DNA of 43,234 nt from the NCBI GenBank assembly GCA_017883065.1, contig JADGOG010000007.1:1-43234 (forward strand). Reading direction: 5' to 3'. The position numbers and the translations under genes were made by a program. This document shows positions 28,020-36,328 of the stretch, one piece after another. How positions within the stretch are numbered: position 1 is the first letter of the stretch; the number at the start of each line of letters is the position of its first letter. A model generated the notes under the pieces. It was not told where the DNA came from, searched no databases, and saw nothing but the letters and a program-made list of their open reading frames with translations. This DNA comes from Acidimicrobiales bacterium. GTDB taxonomy: Bacteria; Actinomycetota; Acidimicrobiia; Acidimicrobiales; RAAP-2.

Positions 28020-28454
28020 TCACGCGGTTGCACCCAGCGTGTCGGCCTCCTCCGCGGTGCTCCCTGACTCGACGGTGTCGTCGGGCGTGTGCCGTTCGAT
28101 GCGCTGGACGTCGACGGTGGCGAACCGGAGGCTGGCGCCGACCTCGTCGGCCACGATCTCCACCTTGAAGCGCCGGTCGCCGTCCTCGGTCTCCCAACTG
28201 CGCTGCTCGAGTCGACCCGATACCACCACCCGCATGCCCTTGGTCAGGCTGAGGGCGATGTTCTCGGCCAGGTCACGCCACGTGACCACGTCGAAGAAGG
28301 AGGTCGCTTCCTCCCACTCGTTGGTCTCCCGGTTCTGCCAGCGGCGATTGACCGCGACACCCAACGTGGTGGTGGCCTGCCCGTCGCGGGTGTAGCGGAT
28401 CTCCGGATCGCGGGTCAGATTCCCCACGACGGTGGTAGTGGTTGTCGTGCTCAT
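28020..28454 (-). CDS. ssb: Single-stranded DNA-binding protein (short paralogue)
   Basis: TVVGNLTRDPEIRYTRDGQATTTLGVAVNRRWQNRETNEWEEATSFFDVVTWRDLAENIALSLTKGMRVVVSGRLEQRSWETEDGDRRFKVEIVADEVGASLRFA. Confidence 0.94.
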   Translation of the reverse strand: MSTTTTTTVVGNLTRDPEIRYTRDGQATTTLGVAVNRRWQNRETNEWEEATSFFDVVTWRDLAENIALSLTKGMRVVVSGRLEQRSWETEDGDRRFKVEIVADEVGASLRFATVDVQRIERHTPDDTVESGSTAEEADTLGATA

Positions 28455-28744
28455 GGTGGTTCCCTTTCTCTGGTGCACCGAGGTGCGTCGCCGACCGCCC
28501 CTTCCACGAGGCAGGGTCGGAGCCACCCGGCTCGGGTGACAGCCCCACAGTGGAAAGCGCACCTTGCCCGAGCAGACTCGCCCAGCTGGCCGGACACCTT
28601 GCTGGCCGCCGCCGCTACCACCATCACCGCCGTAGCCCCCGCAATCGCTGCACCGCATCGGGGAGCACCGCTCGACCGACCGGGACTCCCCCTGCACAGT
28701 GCCGGGCGGTCCCGATCGACGGTTGCCCTGGCCTGGTGCGGGCA

Positions 28745-28921
28745 GTGCGACACCGCGGAATTGGGGTCCGCCCTAGACTGAGCGGGGGCGTTCGTGCAGA
28801 CGCCACACAGATCCGCAACCGGCCGCCTGGGCCAACAACGACCGCCCAGGCCGCCTCGAGTGCAGGCCTCGCCATCGGCAGCCTTCGACGAGAAAGCAGG
28901 AACCTTCCATGGACCATCTGA
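28745..28921 (+). other. Possible mini-ORF or relic ending in an encapsulin cargo-loading-peptide-like sequence (GLAIGSLRRES)
   Basis: Frame reads ...RNRPPGPTTTAQAASSAGLAIGSLRRESRNLPWTI*; peptide LAIGSLRR at 28868-28891; stop lies 13 nt inside encapsulin ORF; no strong RBS or start. Confidence 0.35.
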
Positions 28922-29715
28922 TGAGAGAGCTGGCCCCGATCTCGGACGCCGCCTGGGAGCAGATCCAGGAGGAGGCGACCCGGTCCCTCAAGCACTTCTT
29001 GGCTGGCCGCCGTCTGGTCGACTTCACCGGCCCTCTCGGGTGGGACTACTCGGCGGTGGATGTCGGCCGGGTCGACACGCTCAGCCACGGAGCGCTCGGA
29101 GAGGTCGAGGTGGCCCGCCGTCGGGTGGTGCCCCTTCTGGAACTCCGGTCATCGTTCACGCTCGATCGGACCGAGCTGGCCGCAGCCGAGCGCGGAGCCA
29201 CCGATCTCGACCTCGACCCGGTGATCGCCGCCGGACGTGCTGCCGCGCTCGCCGAGGACCACCTGGTGTTCCACGGCTACGAGGAGAGCGGGCTCCCCGG
29301 CATCGTGACCGCCTCTCCGCATGCCAAGGTGGCCATCAGCGACGACTACTCCAACTATCCCCAGCACGTGGCCGCCGCGGTGGCAGCACTTCGGGCAGCC
29401 GACGTGGCCGGGCCGTACGCCATCGCCCTCGGAGCGCGCTGCTACACCGGTGTGACCGAGACCACCGAGCACGGCGGGTATCCGGTGTTCGAACACCTCC
29501 GCCAGATCCTCGGGGGACCGGTGGCATGGGCGCCGGCGGTGGACGGTGCCGTCGTGCTCAGCCAGCGGGGCAGTGACTTCGAGCTGACCATCGGCGAGGA
29601 CTTCGCCATCGGCTACCGCACGTCCGACGCCACCTCGGTCACCCTGTACCTCGAGGAGAGCGCGTCGTTCCGGATCAACACGCCCGAAGCCGCCGTCCAC
29701 CTGGCCTATCTCTAG
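28909..29715 (+). CDS. Family 1 encapsulin nanocompartment shell protein (linocin M18/HK97 fold)
   Basis: MDHLMRELAPISDAAWEQIQEEATRSLKHFLAGRRLVDFTGPLGWDYSAVDVGRVD...VPLLELRSSFTLDRTEL...LVVF-like EDHLVFHGYEESGLPGI...VVLSQRGSDFELTIGEDFAIGY...ASFRINTPEAAVHLAYL. Confidence 0.96.
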   Translation: MDHLMRELAPISDAAWEQIQEEATRSLKHFLAGRRLVDFTGPLGWDYSAVDVGRVDTLSHGALGEVEVARRRVVPLLELRSSFTLDRTELAAAERGATDLDLDPVIAAGRAAALAEDHLVFHGYEESGLPGIVTASPHAKVAISDDYSNYPQHVAAAVAALRAADVAGPYAIALGARCYTGVTETTEHGGYPVFEHLRQILGGPVAWAPAVDGAVVLSQRGSDFELTIGEDFAIGYRTSDATSVTLYLEESASFRINTPEAAVHLAYL

Positions 29716-29740
29716 CGATTGCCGACCGGTCGCCCGACGC

Positions 29741-30856
29741 TCACGTCGGCGGAGCCGGCTGGACCTCGACGTCCTTTCGCCGTGCACCGGCGGGGAGGTG
29801 GAGGACCTGGTGCCCGATGTCGGTGAGCACCACGTACACCAGAGCGATGCCGACGAGCCCGAAAGTGGCGATGACCACCAGGTTGGTTCCGATGCCCACG
29901 CCGCCGAAGTAGACGATGCCGCGAGCGGCCGAGGTCCCCGCCCCAGACGGCAGCCACGGACCGACCACCCGCCAGAAGGTGGGGAGCAGCGGCCACGCGT
30001 AGGCACCGCCGGCACTCGGGTTCCCGATCACCACGAAGATGAGGATGCTGATCCCGATCCCGATTGTGCCGGCTACCACCTGGAGCCCCATGGAGAATGC
30101 CCCGGCCCCGAACACCAGCAGGGTTCCGAGCATCCAGAGTCCGAGCACATGGGACGGCAGGGCGTGGAGCCACGGCCCGGCGATGAGCGCCCCGGCCAGA
30201 CCGGTGAACACCGCATAGATGGCGATGGCGGCCAGTCGGACCGTGGCCCGGTTCACGTTGGCCGGCCGTGAACCCGCACTCACTCCGAGGATGGCGGCCA
30301 CCAGGTATCCCCCGACGATCCAACCGATGACCAGGTAGAAGGACGAGAGGCTGTTCTGATCACCGGGAAGTGGCGGACGGATGTCGACCACATCGAGGGC
30401 CCGGTGTTCGGAAGCCTCGACGCGGTCCATCACCAGGGTCATGGCCGTCGAGGCCGACACTCCGCTGGCGCTGGCTTCGAGAAGTCGGTCGGTGGTGGCG
30501 TGGGCGTCCACCACCAGCACGCCGTAGACCGTGCGATCGAGGAGCTTCCTCGTCCCTGCGGCCGTCGAGTCGACGGCCACCGCCTGCAGCGGCATGCCGT
30601 CGATGGCATTCAATCCGGCCACCACCTTGGCCTCGATCGCCGCCGGAGCCACCACGGCCAGGGGCAGCCGGTGCGGGGTCGGATGGTGGAAGGCCCCGAT
30701 GTAGGAGGCGATGAACCCGAGCTGCAGGAGCGCCACCCCGACCACCAGCACCGTGGCCCGCATGGTGACGGCGTCCCTGAACTCGGCAGCCAGGCCCCGG
30801 GGGTGGAGCCGGAGAGGCTCGTCTCCAGCGGTGGGAGGCCCTGGCGCTTCGATCAC
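29741..30856 (-). CDS. Multi-pass membrane protein, DUF3533/YhgE-Pip/ABC-2-like
   Basis: One N-terminal TM (VLVVGVALLQLGFIASYIGAFHHP), extracytoplasmic domain, then several C-terminal TMs; GTG start inferred. Confidence 0.75.
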   Translation of the reverse strand: MIEAPGPPTAGDEPLRLHPRGLAAEFRDAVTMRATVLVVGVALLQLGFIASYIGAFHHPTPHRLPLAVVAPAAIEAKVVAGLNAIDGMPLQAVAVDSTAAGTRKLLDRTVYGVLVVDAHATTDRLLEASASGVSASTAMTLVMDRVEASEHRALDVVDIRPPLPGDQNSLSSFYLVIGWIVGGYLVAAILGVSAGSRPANVNRATVRLAAIAIYAVFTGLAGALIAGPWLHALPSHVLGLWMLGTLLVFGAGAFSMGLQVVAGTIGIGISILIFVVIGNPSAGGAYAWPLLPTFWRVVGPWLPSGAGTSAARGIVYFGGVGIGTNLVVIATFGLVGIALVYVVLTDIGHQVLHLPAGARRKDVEVQPAPPT

Positions 30857-30930
30857 GATGCATGCTCCCTTGGCGCCGGCTGCATCCGCGCGCCGGACGG
30901 CGCGGACCCCGATGGCGGTAGAAATCCCGA

Positions 30931-30944
30931 TGACCGGTTGGTCA
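30931..30944. promoter_or_regulatory. Candidate TetR-type operator
   Basis: TGACC-GGTT-GGTCA inverted repeat in divergent intergenic region 30857-31065. Confidence 0.4.
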
Positions 30945-31065
30945 CGGATACTGTGCACCTCACCGACCACTCCACCCCGACACCGTACCGACCCGGTCGG
31001 CCGCGGCACTCGGATCGACCTTCGTCCGGTGTCAGCGGCAGCGACCGGTCCACAGGAAGGACCTG

Positions 31066-32271
31066 ATGAGCGAACCGACCAGCGGGCCACTCGAGGGCAT
31101 ACGGGTGATCGACCTCACCTCGGTGGTGATGGGACCCCTGGCCACGCAGATCTTCGGGGACCTCGGGGCCGACGTGATCACCATCGAGAACCCTCGGGGG
31201 ACCCTCAGCCGGGTGATGACCGACGGGCCCCATCCCCAGCTCTCCGGCATCGCCCTCAACTTGCTCCGGAACAAGCGCAACGTGGTCCTCGACCTCAAGA
31301 CCGACGCCGGTCGCGACACGCTCCTCCAGATCGTGTCCACCGCCGAGGTCCTGGTCACCAACTTGAGGCCGGCCACGCTGGCGAGGCTCGGCCTCACCTA
31401 CCCCGACATCGCCGCTGTCCGGCCCGACATCGTCTACTGCCAGGCCCAGGGTTACCCGAGCGACTCCCCTTCCGCCGACGCCCCGGCCTATGACGACATC
31501 ATCCAGGCCGGCACCGGATTACCCGACACCTTCCGGCGGATGACCGGTGAGCCCCAGTTCGTGCCCACCTTGATCGCCGACAAGGTGAGCGGCCTGACCA
31601 TCGCCTATGCGGTCATGGCGGCACTCCTCCACCGGGCCCGGACCGGCGAAGGACAGCGGGTGGAGGTGCCCATGGTCGACGTGATGACCGCCTTCACCCT
31701 GGTCGAGCACGCCGCTGCCGCCACCGCCCGACCACCCCAGGGACCCCCCGGCTATGAGCGGATCCTCAACCCGGAACGACGACCGCAACGGACCAGCGAC
31801 GGGTGGATCAGCGTGCTGCCCTACACCCGTGGCAACTACGAGGATGTGTTCGCCGCCGGTGGCCGGCACGATCTGGTCGACGACGAACGGATCCACACTC
31901 CACGGGCGCGCATCGAGCACGCCAATTCCCTCTATCGCGACGTCGCCGACATCTTGACCCAGCGCACAACCGCCGAGTGGATGGCCTTCTGCCGGGGCTC
32001 GGACATCCCCGTTTCGGGCGTGCCCACCCTCGACGAGCTCATCGACGACCTGCCCGAGGACGTCCATCCGGTGGTCGGCGCCTACAAGGTGCTGCCCCAA
32101 CCGGTCCGGTTCTCCCGGGCGACCGGCCCGACCGTGCACCGCCCGGCCGCTCTGAGCGGGGAGCACACCGACGAGGTGCTTGCCGAGGTGAGGGACTCGA
32201 TCTCCACGGGCCGAGCCGACCCGGGAACCCCGGCCACGAGCGGGGCCGACCCGCACCACGAGGCCCGGTGA
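31066..32271 (+). CDS. CaiB/BaiF family CoA-transferase (class III)
   Basis: GPLEGIRVIDLTSVVMGPLATQIFGDLGADVITIENPRGTLSR...NKRNVVLDLKTDAGRDTLLQIVSTAEVLVTNLRPATLARLGLTY...YDDIIQAGTG. Confidence 0.95.
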   Translation: MSEPTSGPLEGIRVIDLTSVVMGPLATQIFGDLGADVITIENPRGTLSRVMTDGPHPQLSGIALNLLRNKRNVVLDLKTDAGRDTLLQIVSTAEVLVTNLRPATLARLGLTYPDIAAVRPDIVYCQAQGYPSDSPSADAPAYDDIIQAGTGLPDTFRRMTGEPQFVPTLIADKVSGLTIAYAVMAALLHRARTGEGQRVEVPMVDVMTAFTLVEHAAAATARPPQGPPGYERILNPERRPQRTSDGWISVLPYTRGNYEDVFAAGGRHDLVDDERIHTPRARIEHANSLYRDVADILTQRTTAEWMAFCRGSDIPVSGVPTLDELIDDLPEDVHPVVGAYKVLPQPVRFSRATGPTVHRPAALSGEHTDEVLAEVRDSISTGRADPGTPATSGADPHHEAR

Positions 32272-33032
32272 ACCGGTCGTTCGGTGAGGTCACCGCCACG
32301 GTGGTCGGCGAGCACGTGGCCGAAGTCGAGCTGCACCGGCCGCCGGCCAATTACTTCGACGTCGCCCTCCTCGAGGGCATCGTCGAGTCCATCCGGTGGG
32401 CCGACCTGCAGGCGTGCCGGGCGGTCGTGCTCTGCTCGGAGGGTCGCCACTTCTGTGCAGGACTCGACTTCGGTGCGGTGGCGACCCCGCAACCCGACGC
32501 CCTCCGCCTCCTCTACCAGCAGGCTGTGGACTTGATCTCGCTGCCGCTGCCCGTCGTGGTCGCCGTCCAGGGGGCGGCCATCGGTGGCGGGCTCGGGCTG
32601 GCCATGGCCGGGGACTTCCGGGTGGGCTCCCCGGACAGCCGCTTCGCAGCCAACTTCGCCCGACTCGGATTCCACCAGGGATTCGGCCTGTCGGTCACCC
32701 TGCCCCGGGCGATCGGCCACCAACGGGCGCTGGAGTTGCTGACCACCGGACGTCGCGTCAATGGCGACGAGGCGCTGCGGATCGGCCTGTGCGACCGCCT
32801 GGCCGAGGACCCGCGGGCCGAAGCCCACCGTCTGGCCGGCGAGCTCGCCGGCTCCGCCCCCCTGGCCGTCCGATCGATCCGGGCGACCCTGCGGGCCGGC
32901 CTGGCCGGCCAGTTCGCCGAGGCCATCGAGCACGAGCGCAGCGAGCAGGTGCGGCTGATGGGCACCGAGGACTTCGGTGAGGGCATCGGGGCCTCCCTGG
33001 ACCGCCGCACCCCGCGTTTCACCGGTCGCTGA
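32268..33032 (+). CDS. Enoyl-CoA hydratase/isomerase family protein
   Basis: GTGA overlap start; VVLCSEGRHFCAGLDFGAV, VVAVQGAAIGGGLGLAMAGDFRVGSPDSRFAANFARLGFHQGFGLSVTLPRAIG. Confidence 0.93.
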   Translation: MNRSFGEVTATVVGEHVAEVELHRPPANYFDVALLEGIVESIRWADLQACRAVVLCSEGRHFCAGLDFGAVATPQPDALRLLYQQAVDLISLPLPVVVAVQGAAIGGGLGLAMAGDFRVGSPDSRFAANFARLGFHQGFGLSVTLPRAIGHQRALELLTTGRRVNGDEALRIGLCDRLAEDPRAEAHRLAGELAGSAPLAVRSIRATLRAGLAGQFAEAIEHERSEQVRLMGTEDFGEGIGASLDRRTPRFTGR

Positions 33033-33062
33033 TCTGACCGGGATCGGGCTCGGATCGTCGCG

Positions 33063-33680
33063 TCAGCCGCCGGCCAGGTCGCCGGCCAGCTCGGTGCGGG
33101 TGGCCTCGCTCAGCGGCGTTCCGGGCACCCCGTCGGGGTACCCGGGATGGTCGACTACCAGCACCACCGGCCCGGCGGCGAACGCACGCACCTGATCCTC
33201 GGTGAAGTGGAACCGGATGTAGTGGACCGCCGAGGTCGTCTCGGGGCGGGTCAGGTTGGCCTGGTGCTCCTCGTCGGGCGTCGAGCGGACCTCCTCGGTG
33301 GTCGGCCCGCTGCCGATGCGGAGAGCGCAGGAGGCCTCGATGCCCACCAGCCTAGGCAGCCAGGTACGGAGCTGCTCCTCGGTGGTGAGCTCGAGAAAGA
33401 GCGTGGCCGACAGCTCCCGCTCGGCCGGGAGCAACCGGTTGTAGACGTCGAGCTCGTGCTGGATCTGCTCGTCGGTGAGCATCTTCTCCGCCCGGGCCAT
33501 CTCCTGGACCTGGAAGCGCATGGTCAGGCGGCTCTCAAAGGTCAGGGTGACCACCGGTCCCACGCTGACCCGGCGCAGCTTCTTGGTGGCGATCACCCGG
33601 GCGCGGAACTCGTTGCGCTCTCGTTCGTAGGCCCGCTGGTCGGCGATGTCGTCGAGGGTGAGTGGTCGGGGGGCGGTCAT
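33063..33680 (-). CDS. DUF3501 family protein
   Basis: [92 protein letters not shown]. Confidence 0.88.
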   Translation of the reverse strand: MTAPRPLTLDDIADQRAYERERNEFRARVIATKKLRRVSVGPVVTLTFESRLTMRFQVQEMARAEKMLTDEQIQHELDVYNRLLPAERELSATLFLELTTEEQLRTWLPRLVGIEASCALRIGSGPTTEEVRSTPDEEHQANLTRPETTSAVHYIRFHFTEDQVRAFAAGPVVLVVDHPGYPDGVPGTPLSEATRTELAGDLAGG

Positions 33681-35026
33681 CGGGCCTGCTCCTCGGGGAT
33701 CCCGTAGGCCCGGGCCATCAGCTGCATGGGGTGCACCGGTCGGGTGCCGGTCTCCTGCTCGATGGATCCGTTGGCCAGGTGGCAGTCGCCGCAGACCACC
33801 TCGTTGCCGGCTGCCTCCACCTCCCGTTTCAACGGACCGGCCACCTTGCGGGCAAGGTCGTAGTTCTCGGCGCGGTACCCCCAGGTGCCGTCGATGCCCG
33901 AGCAGCGCTGGACCAGGGTCGCCTTCACCCCGGCCACCTTCAACAGGTCCCGGCTCTTCAGGCCGATCTGCTGGGCCTGCAGATGGCAGGCCACGTGGTA
34001 GGTCACCTGGTCGGGGACCTCTCCCGACTCCCGGCCGGGGAACTCGGTGTCCAACGAGGTGCCCTCGTCCTTGTGCAGGCGAACCAGGTACTCGGCAGGA
34101 TCGGCGGTGTGGGCGGACACCAGGACGGCGTCGTCGGCCAGTGGCGTGTGGGCCAGATAGATCGGGTAGTCGTTGCGGACCACGTAGGCGCAGGTGGGTT
34201 GGGCCACGATGACCTCCTTGCCCGCCCGCACCTCGTCGGCCAGCGCGGCCACATTGCGGGTGGCCGCCTTGGTGAACTCCTTCACGTTGCCCTGGTGGAG
34301 CCAGGGTGCGCCGCAGCACCGGGTCCCCTCGGGGAGCGAGCAGGCCACCTTGTTGCGCTCGAAGACCTGCACCAGGTCGCGCCCGATGGCGGGCTCCATG
34401 TACTCCACGAAGCAGGTCGGAAACACCGACACCTCACCCTGGGGCTCGATCGCGGCGAACGCCCTCGATCCGGTGTCCGCCGCGATGGTGCGGCGCTTGA
34501 ACCAGGTGGTGAACCGCTGGCGTGCATAGGGAGGGAGCATCCGCTCGGAGGCCATCCCCACCGTCTTCTCCATCACCTTGCGGGCCAGGGAGCCAGGTCG
34601 ACCGGTCACGGCGTTGACCAGCGGTGCGGTGGCCGAGGAGACCTTGCCCACCAGGTCGGTGCGGGCGAGGAACTGGTCGGTGAGCCGCTCCTTGACCGGC
34701 ACCCCCTGGTCGTGGCGGACGGCGTGGGCCCGCATCATCAGTCGAGGGAAGTCGAGCTCCCACTCGTGCGGGGGCACATAGGGGCACTTGATGTAACAGA
34801 GCTTGCACTGGTAGCACTCGTCGACCACCTGGTCCTGCTCGGCCGGCGTCATCCCGGCGACGTCTCCGTCGCGCCCATCGATGGCGTCGAACAGGGTCGG
34901 GAACGACGGACAGAGGTTGAAGCAGAGGCGGCACCCGTGGCACAGGTCGTAGACCCGTTCGAGCTCCACCCTCAGATCGGGCTCGTCGAAGTATTTCGGA
35001 TGGGTGGGGTCGTAGGTGGTGGTCAT
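33677..35026 (-). CDS. HdrB/GlpC-like iron-sulfur (heterodisulfide reductase-related) protein
   Basis: [15 protein letters not shown] and [16 protein letters not shown] 4Fe-4S motifs; [36 protein letters not shown]. Confidence 0.93.
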   Translation of the reverse strand: MTTTYDPTHPKYFDEPDLRVELERVYDLCHGCRLCFNLCPSFPTLFDAIDGRDGDVAGMTPAEQDQVVDECYQCKLCYIKCPYVPPHEWELDFPRLMMRAHAVRHDQGVPVKERLTDQFLARTDLVGKVSSATAPLVNAVTGRPGSLARKVMEKTVGMASERMLPPYARQRFTTWFKRRTIAADTGSRAFAAIEPQGEVSVFPTCFVEYMEPAIGRDLVQVFERNKVACSLPEGTRCCGAPWLHQGNVKEFTKAATRNVAALADEVRAGKEVIVAQPTCAYVVRNDYPIYLAHTPLADDAVLVSAHTADPAEYLVRLHKDEGTSLDTEFPGRESGEVPDQVTYHVACHLQAQQIGLKSRDLLKVAGVKATLVQRCSGIDGTWGYRAENYDLARKVAGPLKREVEAAGNEVVCGDCHLANGSIEQETGTRPVHPMQLMARAYGIPEEQAR

Positions 35027-35115
35027 GGAAGTGAACCTCCCTGGAGGTCGGGCCGGGCCCTGTCGCCGCCACCGGGTCGAACGCATCCGGTCAGGTGGCG
35101 GCGTGGTGGGACGGT

Positions 35116-35143
35116 CCGGCCCCGAGATCCATCTCGGGGCCGG
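35116..35143. terminator. Strong stem-loop between rubrerythrin and Fe-S protein genes
   Basis: CCGGCCCCGAGAT-CC-ATCTCGGGGCCGG, perfect 13-bp inverted repeat. Confidence 0.6.
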
Positions 35144-35184
35144 CTGCACTCGTCAACAGGTGCGCTGTCGCACCGGGTGGTCGG

Positions 35185-35604
35185 TCAGGAGACCGAGGCC
35201 AGCCCTTCGCTGAAGCGACCGGCGTGGCTCTTCTCCGCCCGGGCAAGCGTCTCGAACCATTCGGCGATCTCGTCGAATCCCTCGTCGCGTGCGGTGCGGG
35301 CAAATCCGGGGTACATCTCGGAGTACTCGTAGGTCTCGCCCTCGACGGCGGACTTCAGATTGTCCTCGGTCGGGCCCACTGGTACGCCGGTGACCGGATC
35401 GCCGACCTCGCGCAGGAAGTCGAAGTGTCCGAATGCGTGACCGGTCTCGCCTTCCGCAACCGAGCGGAACAAAGCGGCGACGTCGGGATAGCCCTCCACA
35501 TCGGCCTTCTGGGCGAAGTACAGGTACCGGCGGTTGGCCTGGCTCTCGCCGGCGAACGCCTCTTTGAGGTTCTCCTCGGTCTTGGTGTCCTTTAGTGCTG
35601 GCAC
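35185..35604 (-). CDS. Rubrerythrin-family protein (no C-terminal rubredoxin domain)
   Basis: GTG start after gaaagga; (V)[63 protein letters not shown]...[21 protein letters not shown]-type di-iron motifs. Confidence 0.93.
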   Translation of the reverse strand: MPALKDTKTEENLKEAFAGESQANRRYLYFAQKADVEGYPDVAALFRSVAEGETGHAFGHFDFLREVGDPVTGVPVGPTEDNLKSAVEGETYEYSEMYPGFARTARDEGFDEIAEWFETLARAEKSHAGRFSEGLASVS

Positions 35605-35680
35605 GGTGTTCCTTTCGTGGGTCTGCTGGATGATGGTGCTGATCGATGAGTGCCGCGGGTGCGGTGGAGGCGGTCGGGGC

Positions 35681-36154
35681 TCATGGCCGAGACCGTTGAG
35701 TCTGGCGCCGGCCCGACGTCTGCTCGGGGGCGGCGGCCGACCGGCAGTCGGGGCAGAGCCCCCGGAAGACGATCTCCGCCGAGCCCACCTCGAAGCCGAG
35801 CTCGGCGCCCTCGGGGACACGCAACTGGGGGAAGTCCGCGACCAGGTCCCGCACACTGCCGCAACGGCGGCAGACCAGATGGTGATGGAGGTCGTCGGTG
35901 TTGGGATCGAAGCGGGTCATGCCGGTGCCGACGTCGAGTGAGACGATCTCCCCCAACTCGGCCAGGTCGTAGAGGGTCTGGTACACCGTCTTGAGCGAGA
36001 TGGTCTCCATCTCCGCGCTGACCAACGCGTGGACCGTCTCGGCGGAGGGATGGGTGACATCGCCCTGCAGCACACGGAACACGCACTGCCGCTGCGCGGT
36101 CACCTTGCGGCCGGTCGAGCGGAACAGTTCGGTCAACTCCTCGGGGGACTTCAT
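35681..36154 (-). CDS. Fur/PerR family transcriptional regulator
   Basis: RKVTAQRQCVFRVLQGDVTHPSAETVHALVSAEMETISLKTVYQTLYDLAELGEIVSLDVGTGMTRFDPNTDDLHHHLVCRRCGSVRDL. Confidence 0.94.
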   Translation of the reverse strand: MKSPEELTELFRSTGRKVTAQRQCVFRVLQGDVTHPSAETVHALVSAEMETISLKTVYQTLYDLAELGEIVSLDVGTGMTRFDPNTDDLHHHLVCRRCGSVRDLVADFPQLRVPEGAELGFEVGSAEIVFRGLCPDCRSAAAPEQTSGRRQTQRSRP

Positions 36155-36175
36155 CAGGATCCACGATATCACCAG

Positions 36176-36197
36176 TGATTGTTCTTCAACAATCATT
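36176..36197. promoter_or_regulatory. Candidate Fur/PerR-family operator
   Basis: TGATTGTT-CTTC-AACAATCA plus overlapping ACAAT-C-ATTGT, about 20 bp upstream of the fur-like start codon; AT-rich island in high-GC DNA. Confidence 0.65.
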
Positions 36198-36205
36198 GTA
36201 GATAC

Positions 36206-36270
36206 GGAGGCGACGGGTACCTGGTGCCCGCGGAGGAGCGGAGGAGCGGAGGCGACGGGTGCCCGGTGTC
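36206..36270. repeat. Imperfect 23-bp direct repeat in fur/glpD intergenic region
   Basis: GGAGGCGACGGGTACCTGGTGCC (36206-36228) and GGAGGCGACGGGTGCCCGGTGTC (36248-36270). Confidence 0.8.
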
Positions 36271-36328
36271 GTGGCCACGACCGTCCGGACGAGGCGGGAG
36301 CGACCCCCACCTGTGGCAGGCTTTGACC

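Noticed and set aside
28774-28779. TAGACT as a promoter -10 for the encapsulin
   Set aside because: Plausible -10 but no convincing -35 at standard spacing; not listed as a feature.
35185-35604. Rubrerythrin as the encapsulin cargo
   Set aside because: C-terminus (...FSEGLASVS) has no cargo-loading peptide, and the gene is about 5.5 kb away; kept only as a neighbourhood note.
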